Below, one piece after another: positions 6,100 to 12,487 of a DNA stretch of 12,487 nt. The number at the start of each line of letters is the position of its first letter. Positions within the stretch are counted from its first letter, which is position 1. The notes under the pieces were generated by a model. That model was not told the origin of the DNA, did not search any database, and worked only from the letters and a program-made list of their open reading frames with translations. The translations under genes and the position numbers were made by a program. The stretch is taken from the NCBI GenBank assembly GCA_021785315.1, contig JAJYFX010000008.1, forward strand, positions 1-12,487, given 5' to 3'. This DNA comes from Actinomycetes bacterium (GTDB taxonomy: Bacteria > Actinomycetota > Acidimicrobiia > Acidimicrobiales > Acidimicrobiaceae).

Positions 6100-6576
6100 G
6101 TGAAAGTCTCAACACGAGGCGACTATGCCTCGAGAGCTCTATTATCTCTAGCTTTGCACTCGGATGACCCTGGACCGACTTCCGTAAAGGACGTCGCGGA
6201 CAGGACAGGCTTACCTCAGCCATACCTCGAGCAGATTTTGCTCGCCCTGAAAGGCGCCGGGCTCGTCAGATCGAAGCGAGGAGTGGGCGGCGGTTACGTA
6301 TTGGCACGAAAACCAATCGAGATCACCCTCGCACAGATCGTCTCGGCGGTCGACGGTCCCATTGTCGCCGGAGATTTTGGATTGCCTCATGAAAACGGAG
6401 CTTGCGAGCACGAGGGACAATGCGTGCTTCTCACTGTGTGGGAAAGTGTAGGCGAGCATATGAGAAAACATCTCAACTCCTTCACTCTGGAAGACATGGC
6501 TAAGCGGGCGCGCGGCGACGAATCCGTGTCTGAGGATGTAAGCGGCGTCATTGATGACGAATTCTCACATCACTAA
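6100..6576 (+). CDS. Rrf2-family transcriptional regulator
   Basis: Dimeric winged-helix DNA-binding regulator of the Rrf2 family (IscR, NsrR, RsrR, CymR). N-terminal MKVSTRGDYASRALLSLALH, recognition region TGLPQPYLEQILLALKGAGLVRSKRGVGGGYVLAR (about 36-70), and a C-terminal dimer helix with the cysteine region CEHEGQCVLLTVWESV. Only two cysteines occur in the whole protein (102 and 108, spacing x5); where IscR/NsrR have a first Cys six residues earlier, this protein has Pro96. Asp8 aligns with the Asp that completes the cluster in Streptomyces NsrR and the Glu8 used in RsrR. A two-Cys Fe-S site or a thiol switch is possible, but cluster binding cannot be shown from sequence. The GTG start is supported by the family N-terminus; translation is probably leaderless. 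The last 23 bases overlap the acetyltransferase gene, so the two are likely co-transcribed and translationally coupled. The C-terminal 20 residues are acidic. Confidence 0.92.
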   Translation: MKVSTRGDYASRALLSLALHSDDPGPTSVKDVADRTGLPQPYLEQILLALKGAGLVRSKRGVGGGYVLARKPIEITLAQIVSAVDGPIVAGDFGLPHENGACEHEGQCVLLTVWESVGEHMRKHLNSFTLEDMAKRARGDESVSEDVSGVIDDEFSHH

Positions 6577-9319
6577 TGAACTCAAAAATGAGGAGAACAC
6601 CGAGCGGCTGATTTCTCGTTGGGAAACAGATGTGGTCCTCTCGGATGGCGGAACAGTCAAGATCAGACCCATAGTCCCCGACGATGCCCCGCTGATCGAA
6701 AGTTTGCACGCCTCGCTGTCAGCTGAAACTATCTATTTCCGATTCTTTTCGCCTGTTAAAAAATTAAGCGACACCATGCTGCACAGATTCGTGAATGTCG
6801 ATTATTCCGACCGCATGGCTTTTGTAGCAATTTTACGCGAGGAAATAATAGCCGTGTCAAGGTACGAACGTCTGCCTGGCAGGTCCGAGGCTGAAGTCGC
6901 ATTCCTGGTCAGTGATGCACACCAAGGCCGCGGCCTTGGATCTATAATGCTCGAGATGCTGGCTGCACGTGCAAGTGAGGCCGGAATCACCAGATTCATT
7001 GCAGAAACCCTTCCCGAAAATCAAAAAATGCTGAGGGTATTTCATGGCGCCGGATACAAAGACTCCCGGTCATACCAAGACGGCGTGGTTAGGGTGGTTT
7101 TTGATATCGAGCCAACCGCCGAGTCCGTCGAGAAGATGCAGGGACGGGAAAGGGCAGCAGTCGCCAAATCGATTGGCAAAATTCTCTCGCCAAGGTCAAT
7201 TGCCGTTGTCGGAGCTAGCACCACCGCAGGTTCGGTTGGCAACGTGATTTTCAGAAACATTCTGGAAAGCAGCTTTTCTGGCACGGTATACCCCGTCAAC
7301 CAGCACGCCCCTTCAGTTTCAAGCGTGAAGGCATACCCGTCCCTCTTGGCTATACCAGACGAGATCGATCTTGCCGTCATTGTCGTTCCCGCCAACGAAG
7401 TGCTTTCAGTTGTTGACCAAGCGGCCGATAAGGGAGTCAGTGGGCTTGTCATAATCTCATCCGGGTTTTCTGAAACGGGGGCCGAAGGCACGATCAAGGA
7501 ACGCGAGCTGGTCCGCTTTGCCCGGCAAAATGGCATGCGCTTAGTGGGTCCCAACTGCATGGGAGTGGCAAATACCGACCCTCGGATCGCATTGAACGCC
7601 ACGCTGGGGCCTCATGGCCTCATCCCTGGCCGCGCCTCCCTGATTGCCCACTCGGGGGCGTTGGGACTCGCAATAGTCGAGGAAGCAAGGAGACGAGGGA
7701 TCGGCCTGGCGAACTTTGTTTCCTCGGGAAACCGTGCTGATGTTTCAGGAAATGATCTGATGCACTACTGGGAGCAGGACGATACTACAGATGTCGTTCT
7801 GCTCTATCTCGAAAGTTTCGGGAACCCAAGATCCTTTGTCCGCATTGCGCGCCGGCTGTCTAAAAATAAGCCCATAGTGGCCGTAAAGGCCAAACGGGTA
7901 GCCACAGTGCCGCCTACCATGTCAATCTTCCGTGGCGGCAACCCAGCGCAAGATCATTCGGTCCCGTCCGCGTCAGAAGGAGTCCTTGGAATTCCACAGC
8001 TAAGTGATTCGGACCCTCAAATCGAATCAATCAGCGTAGACGAGGCCGTGGACGCGATGTTTGCCCATACTGGCGTACTCAGGGTCAGCAGCCTTTCTGA
8101 GCTGTTTTCCCTTGGCCACGCACTGGAAACCCAACCTCCACCCCGGGGACCCAATGTCGTGATTCTATCGAATACGGGCGGGCCAGCCTCTATCGCTCAA
8201 GATTCGATCGAACGCGCCGGCCTGAAGCTCGCGAAGTTGACACCCGAAACCGAGGCCAGTCTTGAAAAGAGCCTGCCTCGTGGAGCAAAAACAACTAACC
8301 CGGTCGAACTGCCAGCCAACTCAGATCCAAAGTTTTACGAAGCCGCGTTGAAGGCGATCATCTCTGACCCAAATGTCGATTCAGTTCTCACGCTCTATGT
8401 ACCCACCGTGACTTGGAAAAAGCCCTCCGCCGAGGCCATCCCGGGACTTTCGGTACCGTTCGGACTAACCCTCTCGACCGATATCAGTGTCGCTAATGCC
8501 ACCGAGGTTGCACTCAGAATCACAAATGTAAGCAGCTCCCAAGACAAGGACAGCGCTAAGACAGTTTTAGCGAACTTCCTAGCGCTACCGAGCACCATTC
8601 CGGCCCTGAAACACGACGGCTACGAAGTGCCGCTATTTGCATTCCCCGAGTTGGCAGGTCAGGCCCTTGGACGCATGTGGGAATACTATCAGTGGAAAAC
8701 CAAGCCAAACGGAGAATTTCTAGTGCACGCCAGCATCGACCGAGCGGCGGCCGGCAGTGCGATTGCGAACTATTTGAGTAGTGCCGACGAACTGCCCACC
8801 GGCGCACTATCGAAATATCTGATTTCACGCGAAGTCTATTTGGACAACGTCCAAAGTCTCGAGCTGCTCGGCTTTTACGATATCCACGGAGTAGACCAGA
8901 TCCAAAAGACCGATGAAAATGGCAGTCCTCTTACAGCAGAGATAAAACTGTCGGTTGTGCACGACAGGGTGTTCGGACCTTTTGTGACTATGCAGCTGGG
9001 CGGACTTCTGGCAGATCTCTTGGATTCGAAGGCTACGCGGGTTCTCCCGTTGCACGACCTTGATGCCCAAGAACTAATCGCCTCAATCCCAGGATCAAAG
9101 ATTTTCAATGGCTACAGGACCGTCCCCAGACTCGATGTCGGAGCCCTTACAGACCTGTTGTCAAAGCTTGGACAATTTGTGGAAAATCACTTCGCCATTG
9201 CGAACATAACGCTCAACCCGATTATTCTCGGCGCCCAGGGGTACCGCATCGAGTCAGCACAAATACGCCTAGTGGATTGGGCGGCGCAAGCAAATTACCT
9301 GATGCGCGGGTTGAGTTAG
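6554..9319 (+). CDS. Pat-type protein acetyltransferase: N-terminal GNAT fused to a degenerate NDP-forming acyl-CoA synthetase
   Basis: Probable protein lysine acyltransferase of the Pat/Pka class, which uses acetyl-CoA to acetylate enzymes such as acetyl-CoA synthetase. Residue numbers count from the TTG at 6551; the ATG at 6554 is the more likely start. Domains: GNAT 35-190 (acetyl-CoA loop QGRGLG at 125-130), CoA-binding Rossmann domain 205-345 (VVGAST at 219-224, VGPNCMG at 332-338), succinyl-CoA ligase-like domain 345-700 (AHSGALG at 366-372, SSGNRADVSGND at 391-402), and a C-terminal ATP-grasp-like part (FGPFVTMQLGGLLADLL at 808-824, PLHDLDAQELI at 833-843, NPIILGAQG at 889-897). The GNAT-first order is opposite to that of Salmonella/E. 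coli Pat and resembles what is described for Streptomyces. The SHTGA segment that carries the catalytic His in true synthetases is replaced by a Pro/Ser-rich insert (450-495), and the front of the ATP-grasp is missing. The synthetase half is therefore probably a ligand sensor, not an enzyme. Confidence 0.88.
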   Translation: MTNSHITNELKNEENTERLISRWETDVVLSDGGTVKIRPIVPDDAPLIESLHASLSAETIYFRFFSPVKKLSDTMLHRFVNVDYSDRMAFVAILREEIIAVSRYERLPGRSEAEVAFLVSDAHQGRGLGSIMLEMLAARASEAGITRFIAETLPENQKMLRVFHGAGYKDSRSYQDGVVRVVFDIEPTAESVEKMQGRERAAVAKSIGKILSPRSIAVVGASTTAGSVGNVIFRNILESSFSGTVYPVNQHAPSVSSVKAYPSLLAIPDEIDLAVIVVPANEVLSVVDQAADKGVSGLVIISSGFSETGAEGTIKERELVRFARQNGMRLVGPNCMGVANTDPRIALNATLGPHGLIPGRASLIAHSGALGLAIVEEARRRGIGLANFVSSGNRADVSGNDLMHYWEQDDTTDVVLLYLESFGNPRSFVRIARRLSKNKPIVAVKAKRVATVPPTMSIFRGGNPAQDHSVPSASEGVLGIPQLSDSDPQIESISVDEAVDAMFAHTGVLRVSSLSELFSLGHALETQPPPRGPNVVILSNTGGPASIAQDSIERAGLKLAKLTPETEASLEKSLPRGAKTTNPVELPANSDPKFYEAALKAIISDPNVDSVLTLYVPTVTWKKPSAEAIPGLSVPFGLTLSTDISVANATEVALRITNVSSSQDKDSAKTVLANFLALPSTIPALKHDGYEVPLFAFPELAGQALGRMWEYYQWKTKPNGEFLVHASIDRAAAGSAIANYLSSADELPTGALSKYLISREVYLDNVQSLELLGFYDIHGVDQIQKTDENGSPLTAEIKLSVVHDRVFGPFVTMQLGGLLADLLDSKATRVLPLHDLDAQELIASIPGSKIFNGYRTVPRLDVGALTDLLSKLGQFVENHFAIANITLNPIILGAQGYRIESAQIRLVDWAAQANYLMRGLS

Positions 9320-9402
9320 GTTTCTGTTTTTTTTGGTTGGACTTGCCGGGCGAATTGTCCGTAACCCCTCCAAGGCTCACCATGAAGTGTGGACACTGGC
9401 TT
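9320..9402. other. short convergent intergenic region
   Basis: 83 bp between the convergent acetyltransferase and permease stops. It holds a T8 run (9327-9334) a few bases after the acetyltransferase stop, a weak GGAC...GTCC repeat (9339-9360), and a short perfect palindrome AGTGT-GG-ACACT (9386-9397). None makes a convincing GC-rich stem plus T tract, so termination here is likely but the site is not identified. Confidence 0.35.
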
Positions 9403-10203
9403 TCAGGACGTGACGTCTTTATTCAGAAAACGGGCCGTCGCAAGGCTGAAGGCGAACACAATCCAAATTCCCTGATTGATGAAGTCCTTCCACACCGCGC
9501 CGAGAGAAATCGGATCCCTGAAGATGCCGCCAAAACTAAACCAATAATTGGTTGGGAGCAAAGGCCAGATTCCCCTCACCTGAGTGATGTTGGAGAGGAT
9601 CTCCGACAGTATCACGATTCCAATGGTGCCCAGGGCAGCCCCAACTGGTATGTCTGTAAACGTAGAGATTGCCAGGCCGATACCGACCACAGATATTAGC
9701 GATACGGACACAAGCGCTGAAACGAGCAACGCCAGAAGCACACCATGTGCGAACGATTCTGTTTGGCCCGAAAGAAGCAGCACCTTGCCAGTGGGAAATA
9801 GGATCATTCCGGCTACCAGGGCCGATGCCGCCACACCAACGCTGGCCACAAGAACGAATATTAGAGAAGTCGCCAGCTTGCATGTGAGGAGTTTCACCCT
9901 AGATACCGGCGCTATCAATAAATATCTCAGCGTTCCGAGCGACGCTTCACCCGCAATTGAATCCGAGGCTGTCAGTGAAACTGCAAGTGGAAGCAACAAT
10001 GGCAGCAATGACGACAAGGAGGCCAAAACCAGGAAAATTGCATTGTGCGTGACCAAGTTTAAAAAATTAGGCCCGTGGCCTCCTCTGCCACCCCCGAACT
10101 GGAAAATTATGTAGCCCATCAACCAGGGGGCGAGATATAGAAGAATCAAAAGCACCTTGGTTCTGCGCCGCCGAAAAAGAAGAGAAAGCTCACTAGCGAG
10201 CAT
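9403..10203 (-). CDS. ABC-2 type transporter permease
   Basis: Integral membrane subunit of an ABC exporter, working with the ATPase encoded just upstream. 266 aa with about six hydrophobic segments (roughly 17-36, 54-79, 108-134, 154-180, 185-205, 242-258), the usual number for a single ABC-2 half. The loop ASDSIAGEASLGTLRYLLIAPVSR (79-102) matches the conserved ABC-2 D-x-IAGE...GTL-x-x-LL-x-x-PVSR motif between segments 2 and 3. A Gly-rich stretch (37-44) follows segment 1. The ATG start has an excellent ribosome binding site, GGAAGGAG five nt upstream, placed within the end of the ATPase gene; the two genes overlap by 11 bp, so they are translationally coupled. Exported substrate unknown. 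Confidence 0.9.
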   Translation of the reverse strand: MLASELSLLFRRRRTKVLLILLYLAPWLMGYIIFQFGGGRGGHGPNFLNLVTHNAIFLVLASLSSLLPLLLPLAVSLTASDSIAGEASLGTLRYLLIAPVSRVKLLTCKLATSLIFVLVASVGVAASALVAGMILFPTGKVLLLSGQTESFAHGVLLALLVSALVSVSLISVVGIGLAISTFTDIPVGAALGTIGIVILSEILSNITQVRGIWPLLPTNYWFSFGGIFRDPISLGAVWKDFINQGIWIVFAFSLATARFLNKDVTS

Positions 10204-11197
10204 GCCCGCTCCTTCCAGTCAAGGCAACGAAGGCATCCTCAAGCGAAGGTGAGCTCCTGGCCACCGCTCGAATTCCTACACCACCGTTGACCAGCGCTGC
10301 GACTACGCGCTCAATCTCATCGGTTGTGAGCGTGGCGGTCAATCTTTTTGCTTGAATCTGTATGGAATCCGGCTCGGCAAAACCAAATTGGAGAAGGACT
10401 GACTTGGCCAGGCCTGGATCCGCTGTCTCGACAATAAATTCCTCGCCGAAAGAGCTCCTGAAGGCCTTTGTAGAACCCTGGAACATTAACCTTCCATCTC
10501 TCATGATCCCCACGTCGCTGCAGATAATCTCAACCTCGCTAAGAATGTGCGAAGAGATGAATATTGTCAGCCCACTTTGATTGAGGGATGTCAGAAGATC
10601 ACGGACTTCAACTATTCCCTGTGGATCAAGTCCGTTTGTAGGTTCATCCAGCACTAGCAGGTCGCGCTGCCATAGCAGGGCAGCCGCGATTGCCAGTCGT
10701 TGCTTCATTCCCAACGAATAGGCTCGGTAGGCCTTATTCTTGGCATCCAACAATCCCACCTGCTCAAGACGGGATGATATCTCAGCCCCGGATAGCTTCA
10801 TTATCGTTGGATTGGCTTTCCTTTGAGCTGGAAAAGCAATCTGAGCAAATCTCTTGAGATTGTCGAAGCCGCTCAGATACGGATAGAATCCCGGGCCTTC
10901 GACAACTGCACCCACTCGCGAAAGCCGCAGCTGACGGTGTTTCGGCTCACTTGCTCCGAGAATCTCTACCTCTCCTGCATCCGGAGCTACGAGACCGAGG
11001 AGCATTCTTATCGTCGTAGTCTTGCCCGATCCGTTGGGACCCAGAAATCCGTAGATAGAGCTGGTCGGCACCTCTAGCGACACTTGATCTACAACCTTTG
11101 TGCTTCCAAGAGTCTTGGTCAAACCTTTAGTTGCGATAGCACAAGGACTTGCCTGTTCAAGCCTATTGGTTTGGCTTGTCTCTTGTTGAGACGTCAC
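10193..11197 (-). CDS. ABC transporter ATP-binding protein (BcrA/CcmA-like, drug/lipid export type)
   Basis: ATPase subunit that powers the adjacent ABC-2 permease, on the cytoplasmic face of the membrane. All nucleotide-binding motifs are present: Walker A GPNGSGKTT (53-61), Q-loop region with Glu100 at the position of Gln (VVEGPGFYPYLSG, common in this ABC-2 export group), signature YSLGMKQRLAIA (160-171), Walker B LLVLDEPTNGLDP (180-192) and H-loop His217 (ISSHILSE). After about residue 245 a C-terminal accessory domain follows (DUF4162-like), ending SLEDAFVALTGR as typical. The first about 20 residues are a polar extension before the usual start of the domain. The start is GTG at 11197, six bases after the TAG of the LolA-like gene; the upstream ribosome binding site is weak, consistent with coupled translation. 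Possible substrates include lipids, peptides or antibiotics. Confidence 0.93.
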   Translation of the reverse strand: MTSQQETSQTNRLEQASPCAIATKGLTKTLGSTKVVDQVSLEVPTSSIYGFLGPNGSGKTTTIRMLLGLVAPDAGEVEILGASEPKHRQLRLSRVGAVVEGPGFYPYLSGFDNLKRFAQIAFPAQRKANPTIMKLSGAEISSRLEQVGLLDAKNKAYRAYSLGMKQRLAIAAALLWQRDLLVLDEPTNGLDPQGIVEVRDLLTSLNQSGLTIFISSHILSEVEIICSDVGIMRDGRLMFQGSTKAFRSSFGEEFIVETADPGLAKSVLLQFGFAEPDSIQIQAKRLTATLTTDEIERVVAALVNGGVGIRAVARSSPSLEDAFVALTGRSGHAR

Positions 11198-11203
11198 TCG
11201 GCT

Positions 11204-12259
11204 CTACAGTCCCGCGACAACCTGAAGAAGCCGTGACGTGTCCACAGCGCCTGCAACCACCGTTCCGTTTGGTAAAAGGATCGCCTCGAAGATCGGCGTA
11301 GAATACAGGCGCCCAGATCCCAGCGACGTTGCAACTACCGGGAGCGACTTTTCAATGCCACCCAAGGCTGATGTCGCCTTTGAAACACCGGTCGCGACGA
11401 CTACAGAATTGAATCCTGTGCCGACCACCTTGGTACTGCCAACCGAATTTGGCTTTTTGCCATTCTGGGCAGCATTTTGGACAGGGTTGACTACTCGTGC
11501 GCCCGAAGGAGGAGAAAAGCTAAATATGGATGAGGGCTGGGATGCGAACCTCAAAGTCACATAACCAAGCGATGCGGCCGGCGCAGTGGATCCTTTTGGA
11601 AATATCTGCACCTGAACCGGTATATGGGTTTGCCCGTCGACCGCGATTTGAATTGAACCAATCAGGCTATCGCCTGCCGTCGGAACGATAGATAAAGTAT
11701 ACGCCGGCCGCCCAGCAACCATCGTGTTGCCCGAAACGCTCAAGGTTGAGTATGCAGAAAGCCGTGAAACAATCTCGCTCGCGGTCACCCCTGGATTCGA
11801 GCGAAAACTGTATCCGTTTGCCTGAATCCCAGAATGCTTCACGTTAGTCGCCGTAAGTTTTGCGGAATTCCACAGCCACGCAGAACCTGGGGTCACATAG
11901 AGATCGGTCTCGCTTGCTTGACTTACTTGCTGGGCGCGGAATGATCCTGAGCCGTTGGTCCAAACGTTGTAAGACTCAGTGGTCGACCCGCTCAACGCAC
12001 TTTCTGGATTCGAGGAATTTAGCAACGAAGCTGATGGAACCGGGAATGAAGTCGTTCCCGAAACTGTTCCATTTAATGGAATCGGTGAAGTGGACTTGAT
12101 CCAACTAAGCAACTGATTCGGTGATATTGGAGGAAGATCGGGTGTTGAGGCCCTAGCAATTTGAGGGGCAATTACAGAGACAGCTAAAGCTGTGGATGCA
12201 ATGACAAGGGGTGCGGCATACAGGAGTTTTAGGCGGGCTTTGATGATGGGATGATTCAT
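11204..12259 (-). CDS. secreted LolA/RseB-like protein linked to an ABC exporter
   Basis: Exported protein of the LolA/RseB beta-sheet fold type that recurs in actinobacteria beside ABC exporters. ATG at 12259 is chosen because GGAGG lies exactly 5 nt upstream; an in-frame TTG at 12271 would place that site inside the gene. Signal peptide: basic MNHPIIKARLK, hydrophobic core about 12-32, AxA cleavage site at 35-37 (ARA before STPDL). There is no lipobox Cys and no cysteine elsewhere, so it is not a lipoprotein. The mature part (about 314 aa) is rich in Ser/Thr/Gly; it has WTNGSGSFRAQ and the typical C-terminal strand ending STPIFEAILLPNGTVVAGAV. The family assignment rests on these patterns and on neighbours, not on a strong motif. 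Co-directional ATPase and permease genes follow with a 6-bp gap and an 11-bp overlap, so a three-gene operon is likely. It may accept or present the exported substrate on the outer side. Confidence 0.75.
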   Translation of the reverse strand: MNHPIIKARLKLLYAAPLVIASTALAVSVIAPQIARASTPDLPPISPNQLLSWIKSTSPIPLNGTVSGTTSFPVPSASLLNSSNPESALSGSTTESYNVWTNGSGSFRAQQVSQASETDLYVTPGSAWLWNSAKLTATNVKHSGIQANGYSFRSNPGVTASEIVSRLSAYSTLSVSGNTMVAGRPAYTLSIVPTAGDSLIGSIQIAVDGQTHIPVQVQIFPKGSTAPAASLGYVTLRFASQPSSIFSFSPPSGARVVNPVQNAAQNGKKPNSVGSTKVVGTGFNSVVVATGVSKATSALGGIEKSLPVVATSLGSGRLYSTPIFEAILLPNGTVVAGAVDTSRLLQVVAGL

Positions 12260-12264
12260 TGAAG

Positions 12265-12269
12265 CCTCC
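12265..12269 (-). promoter_or_regulatory. ribosome binding site that fixes the LolA-like start
   Basis: GGAGG five bases before the ATG at 12259. It argues against the longer TTG start at 12271. Confidence 0.75.
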
Positions 12270-12334
12270 AACAGTTTGGTGTTTTTATAATTTTAATCGG
12301 TAGCCAAGATTTCGAGCCATTGCGCCCACAGCGA

Positions 12335-12363
12335 ATTCTTATTATATGACGAAATATAAGAAT
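12335..12363. promoter_or_regulatory. imperfect inverted repeat over the -10 box
   Basis: Plus sense ATTCTTATTATAT ... ATATAAGAAT: the arms are complementary over ten bases (ATTCTTATAT/ATATAAGAAT) with a 3-nt insertion in the left arm and a 6-nt centre. AT-rich dyad over a promoter suggests an operator. Confidence 0.4.
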
Positions 12364-12370
12364 ATGAGAA
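12341..12370 (-). promoter_or_regulatory. candidate promoter of the LolA-ABC operon
   Basis: Minus-strand TATAAT (12346-12341) is a consensus -10. With an 18-bp spacer, TTCTCA (12370-12365) matches four of six -35 positions. This predicts a 5' leader of roughly 75 nt before the ATG at 12259. The -10 lies inside the inverted repeat listed separately, which would let a bound regulator block the polymerase. Confidence 0.5.
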
Positions 12371-12421
12371 AGTGGAGCTAGCAGGTATATTTGCAAAAAC
12401 CTAGCTTTTCTGTTAGCATTT

Positions 12422-12463
12422 ATTTTTTGAGAGCGGTAGACTACGCATTCACATTTTTTGAGA
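12422..12463. repeat. 11-bp direct repeat ATTTTTTGAGA, 31-bp period
   Basis: Exact copies at 12422-12432 and 12453-12463. The 31-bp spacing is close to three helical turns, and each copy contains a T6 tract, so they may act as phased bends or activator sites upstream of the LolA-ABC promoter or of a gene beyond the right edge. The rest of 12371-12487 is AT-rich with no open frame; ATGAAAGAGATCTGA at 12471 stops after four codons. Confidence 0.45.
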
Positions 12464-12487
12464 AAAGACCATGAAAGAGATCTGAGA

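Noticed and set aside
7042..7602. 186-codon minus-strand open frame inside the acetyltransferase gene
   Set aside because: Antisense shadow of the CoA-binding domain, whose sense frame has clear family motifs.
9327..9334. T8 run after the acetyltransferase stop as an intrinsic terminator
   Set aside because: No GC-rich stem precedes the T run.
9407..9417. Perfect palindrome GACGT-G-ACGTC followed by TTTATT
   Set aside because: It lies inside the last codons of the permease and is explained by the coding sequence KDVTS; the stem is too short for a terminator on plus.
9584..10114. 176-codon plus-strand open frame opposite the ABC permease
   Set aside because: Antisense of hydrophobic segments; the sense frame has the ABC-2 motif and a good ribosome binding site.
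12471..12485. ATGAAAGAGATCTGA as a leader peptide
   Set aside because: Four codons only, with no ribosome binding site and no downstream gene in the window to control.

Overview
The window (roughly half G+C) looks like a chromosomal segment of an actinobacterium. The strongest taxonomic marker is a bacterial proteasome activator (Bpa/PafE family, 3996-4490), a family tied to actinobacterial 20S proteasomes. A moderate G+C, frequent GTG/TTG starts and a very Thr-rich 'TTTT..TTTT' extracytoplasmic linker in one envelope protein suggest the class Acidimicrobiia. That last placement is inference. No tRNA, rRNA, CRISPR array, insertion sequence, integrase or phage gene was found, so this reads as ordinary core/accessory chromosome, not a mobile island.

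Layout, left to right. (1) A 5'-truncated NADPH:quinone oxidoreductase on + (1-905) converges on a short amidase-signature enzyme on - (902-2089); their stop codons share the palindrome CTAG. (2) After a 301-bp gap comes a minus-strand cluster, in transcription order: a phosphodiesterase/nucleotide-pyrophosphatase-like protein (5955-4765), a repeat- and hairpin-rich 274-bp non-coding stretch, bpa (4490-3996), rpiB (3962-3507), and a membrane-anchored alpha/beta hydrolase (3506-2391). The hydrolase starts at a TTG immediately after, and in frame with, the rpiB stop codon. (3) Divergent from the phosphodiesterase, on +, is a probably leaderless Rrf2-family regulator (6100-6576). It overlaps a long N-terminal GNAT / NDP-forming acyl-CoA synthetase-like fusion (6554-9319), a Pat-type protein lysine acetyltransferase whose synthetase half appears catalytically dead and internally deleted. 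(4) Convergent to it on -, a three-gene set reads LolA/RseB-like secreted protein (12259-11204), ABC ATPase (11197-10193) and ABC-2 permease (10203-9403). It is preceded by an AT-rich upstream region with a TATAAT box, an inverted repeat and an 11-bp direct repeat.

Functional reading. Three units are coherent: a regulator-acetyltransferase pair (possible redox or Fe-S control of protein acetylation), an export unit (periplasm-type lipid-binding fold plus ABC-2 exporter), and a Bpa-RpiB-hydrolase operon of uncertain common purpose. I see no wholly new system. The most unusual items are the degenerate Pat-type fusion with its overlapping Rrf2 gene, the structured non-coding stretch before bpa, and the rpiB/hydrolase stop-start junction.
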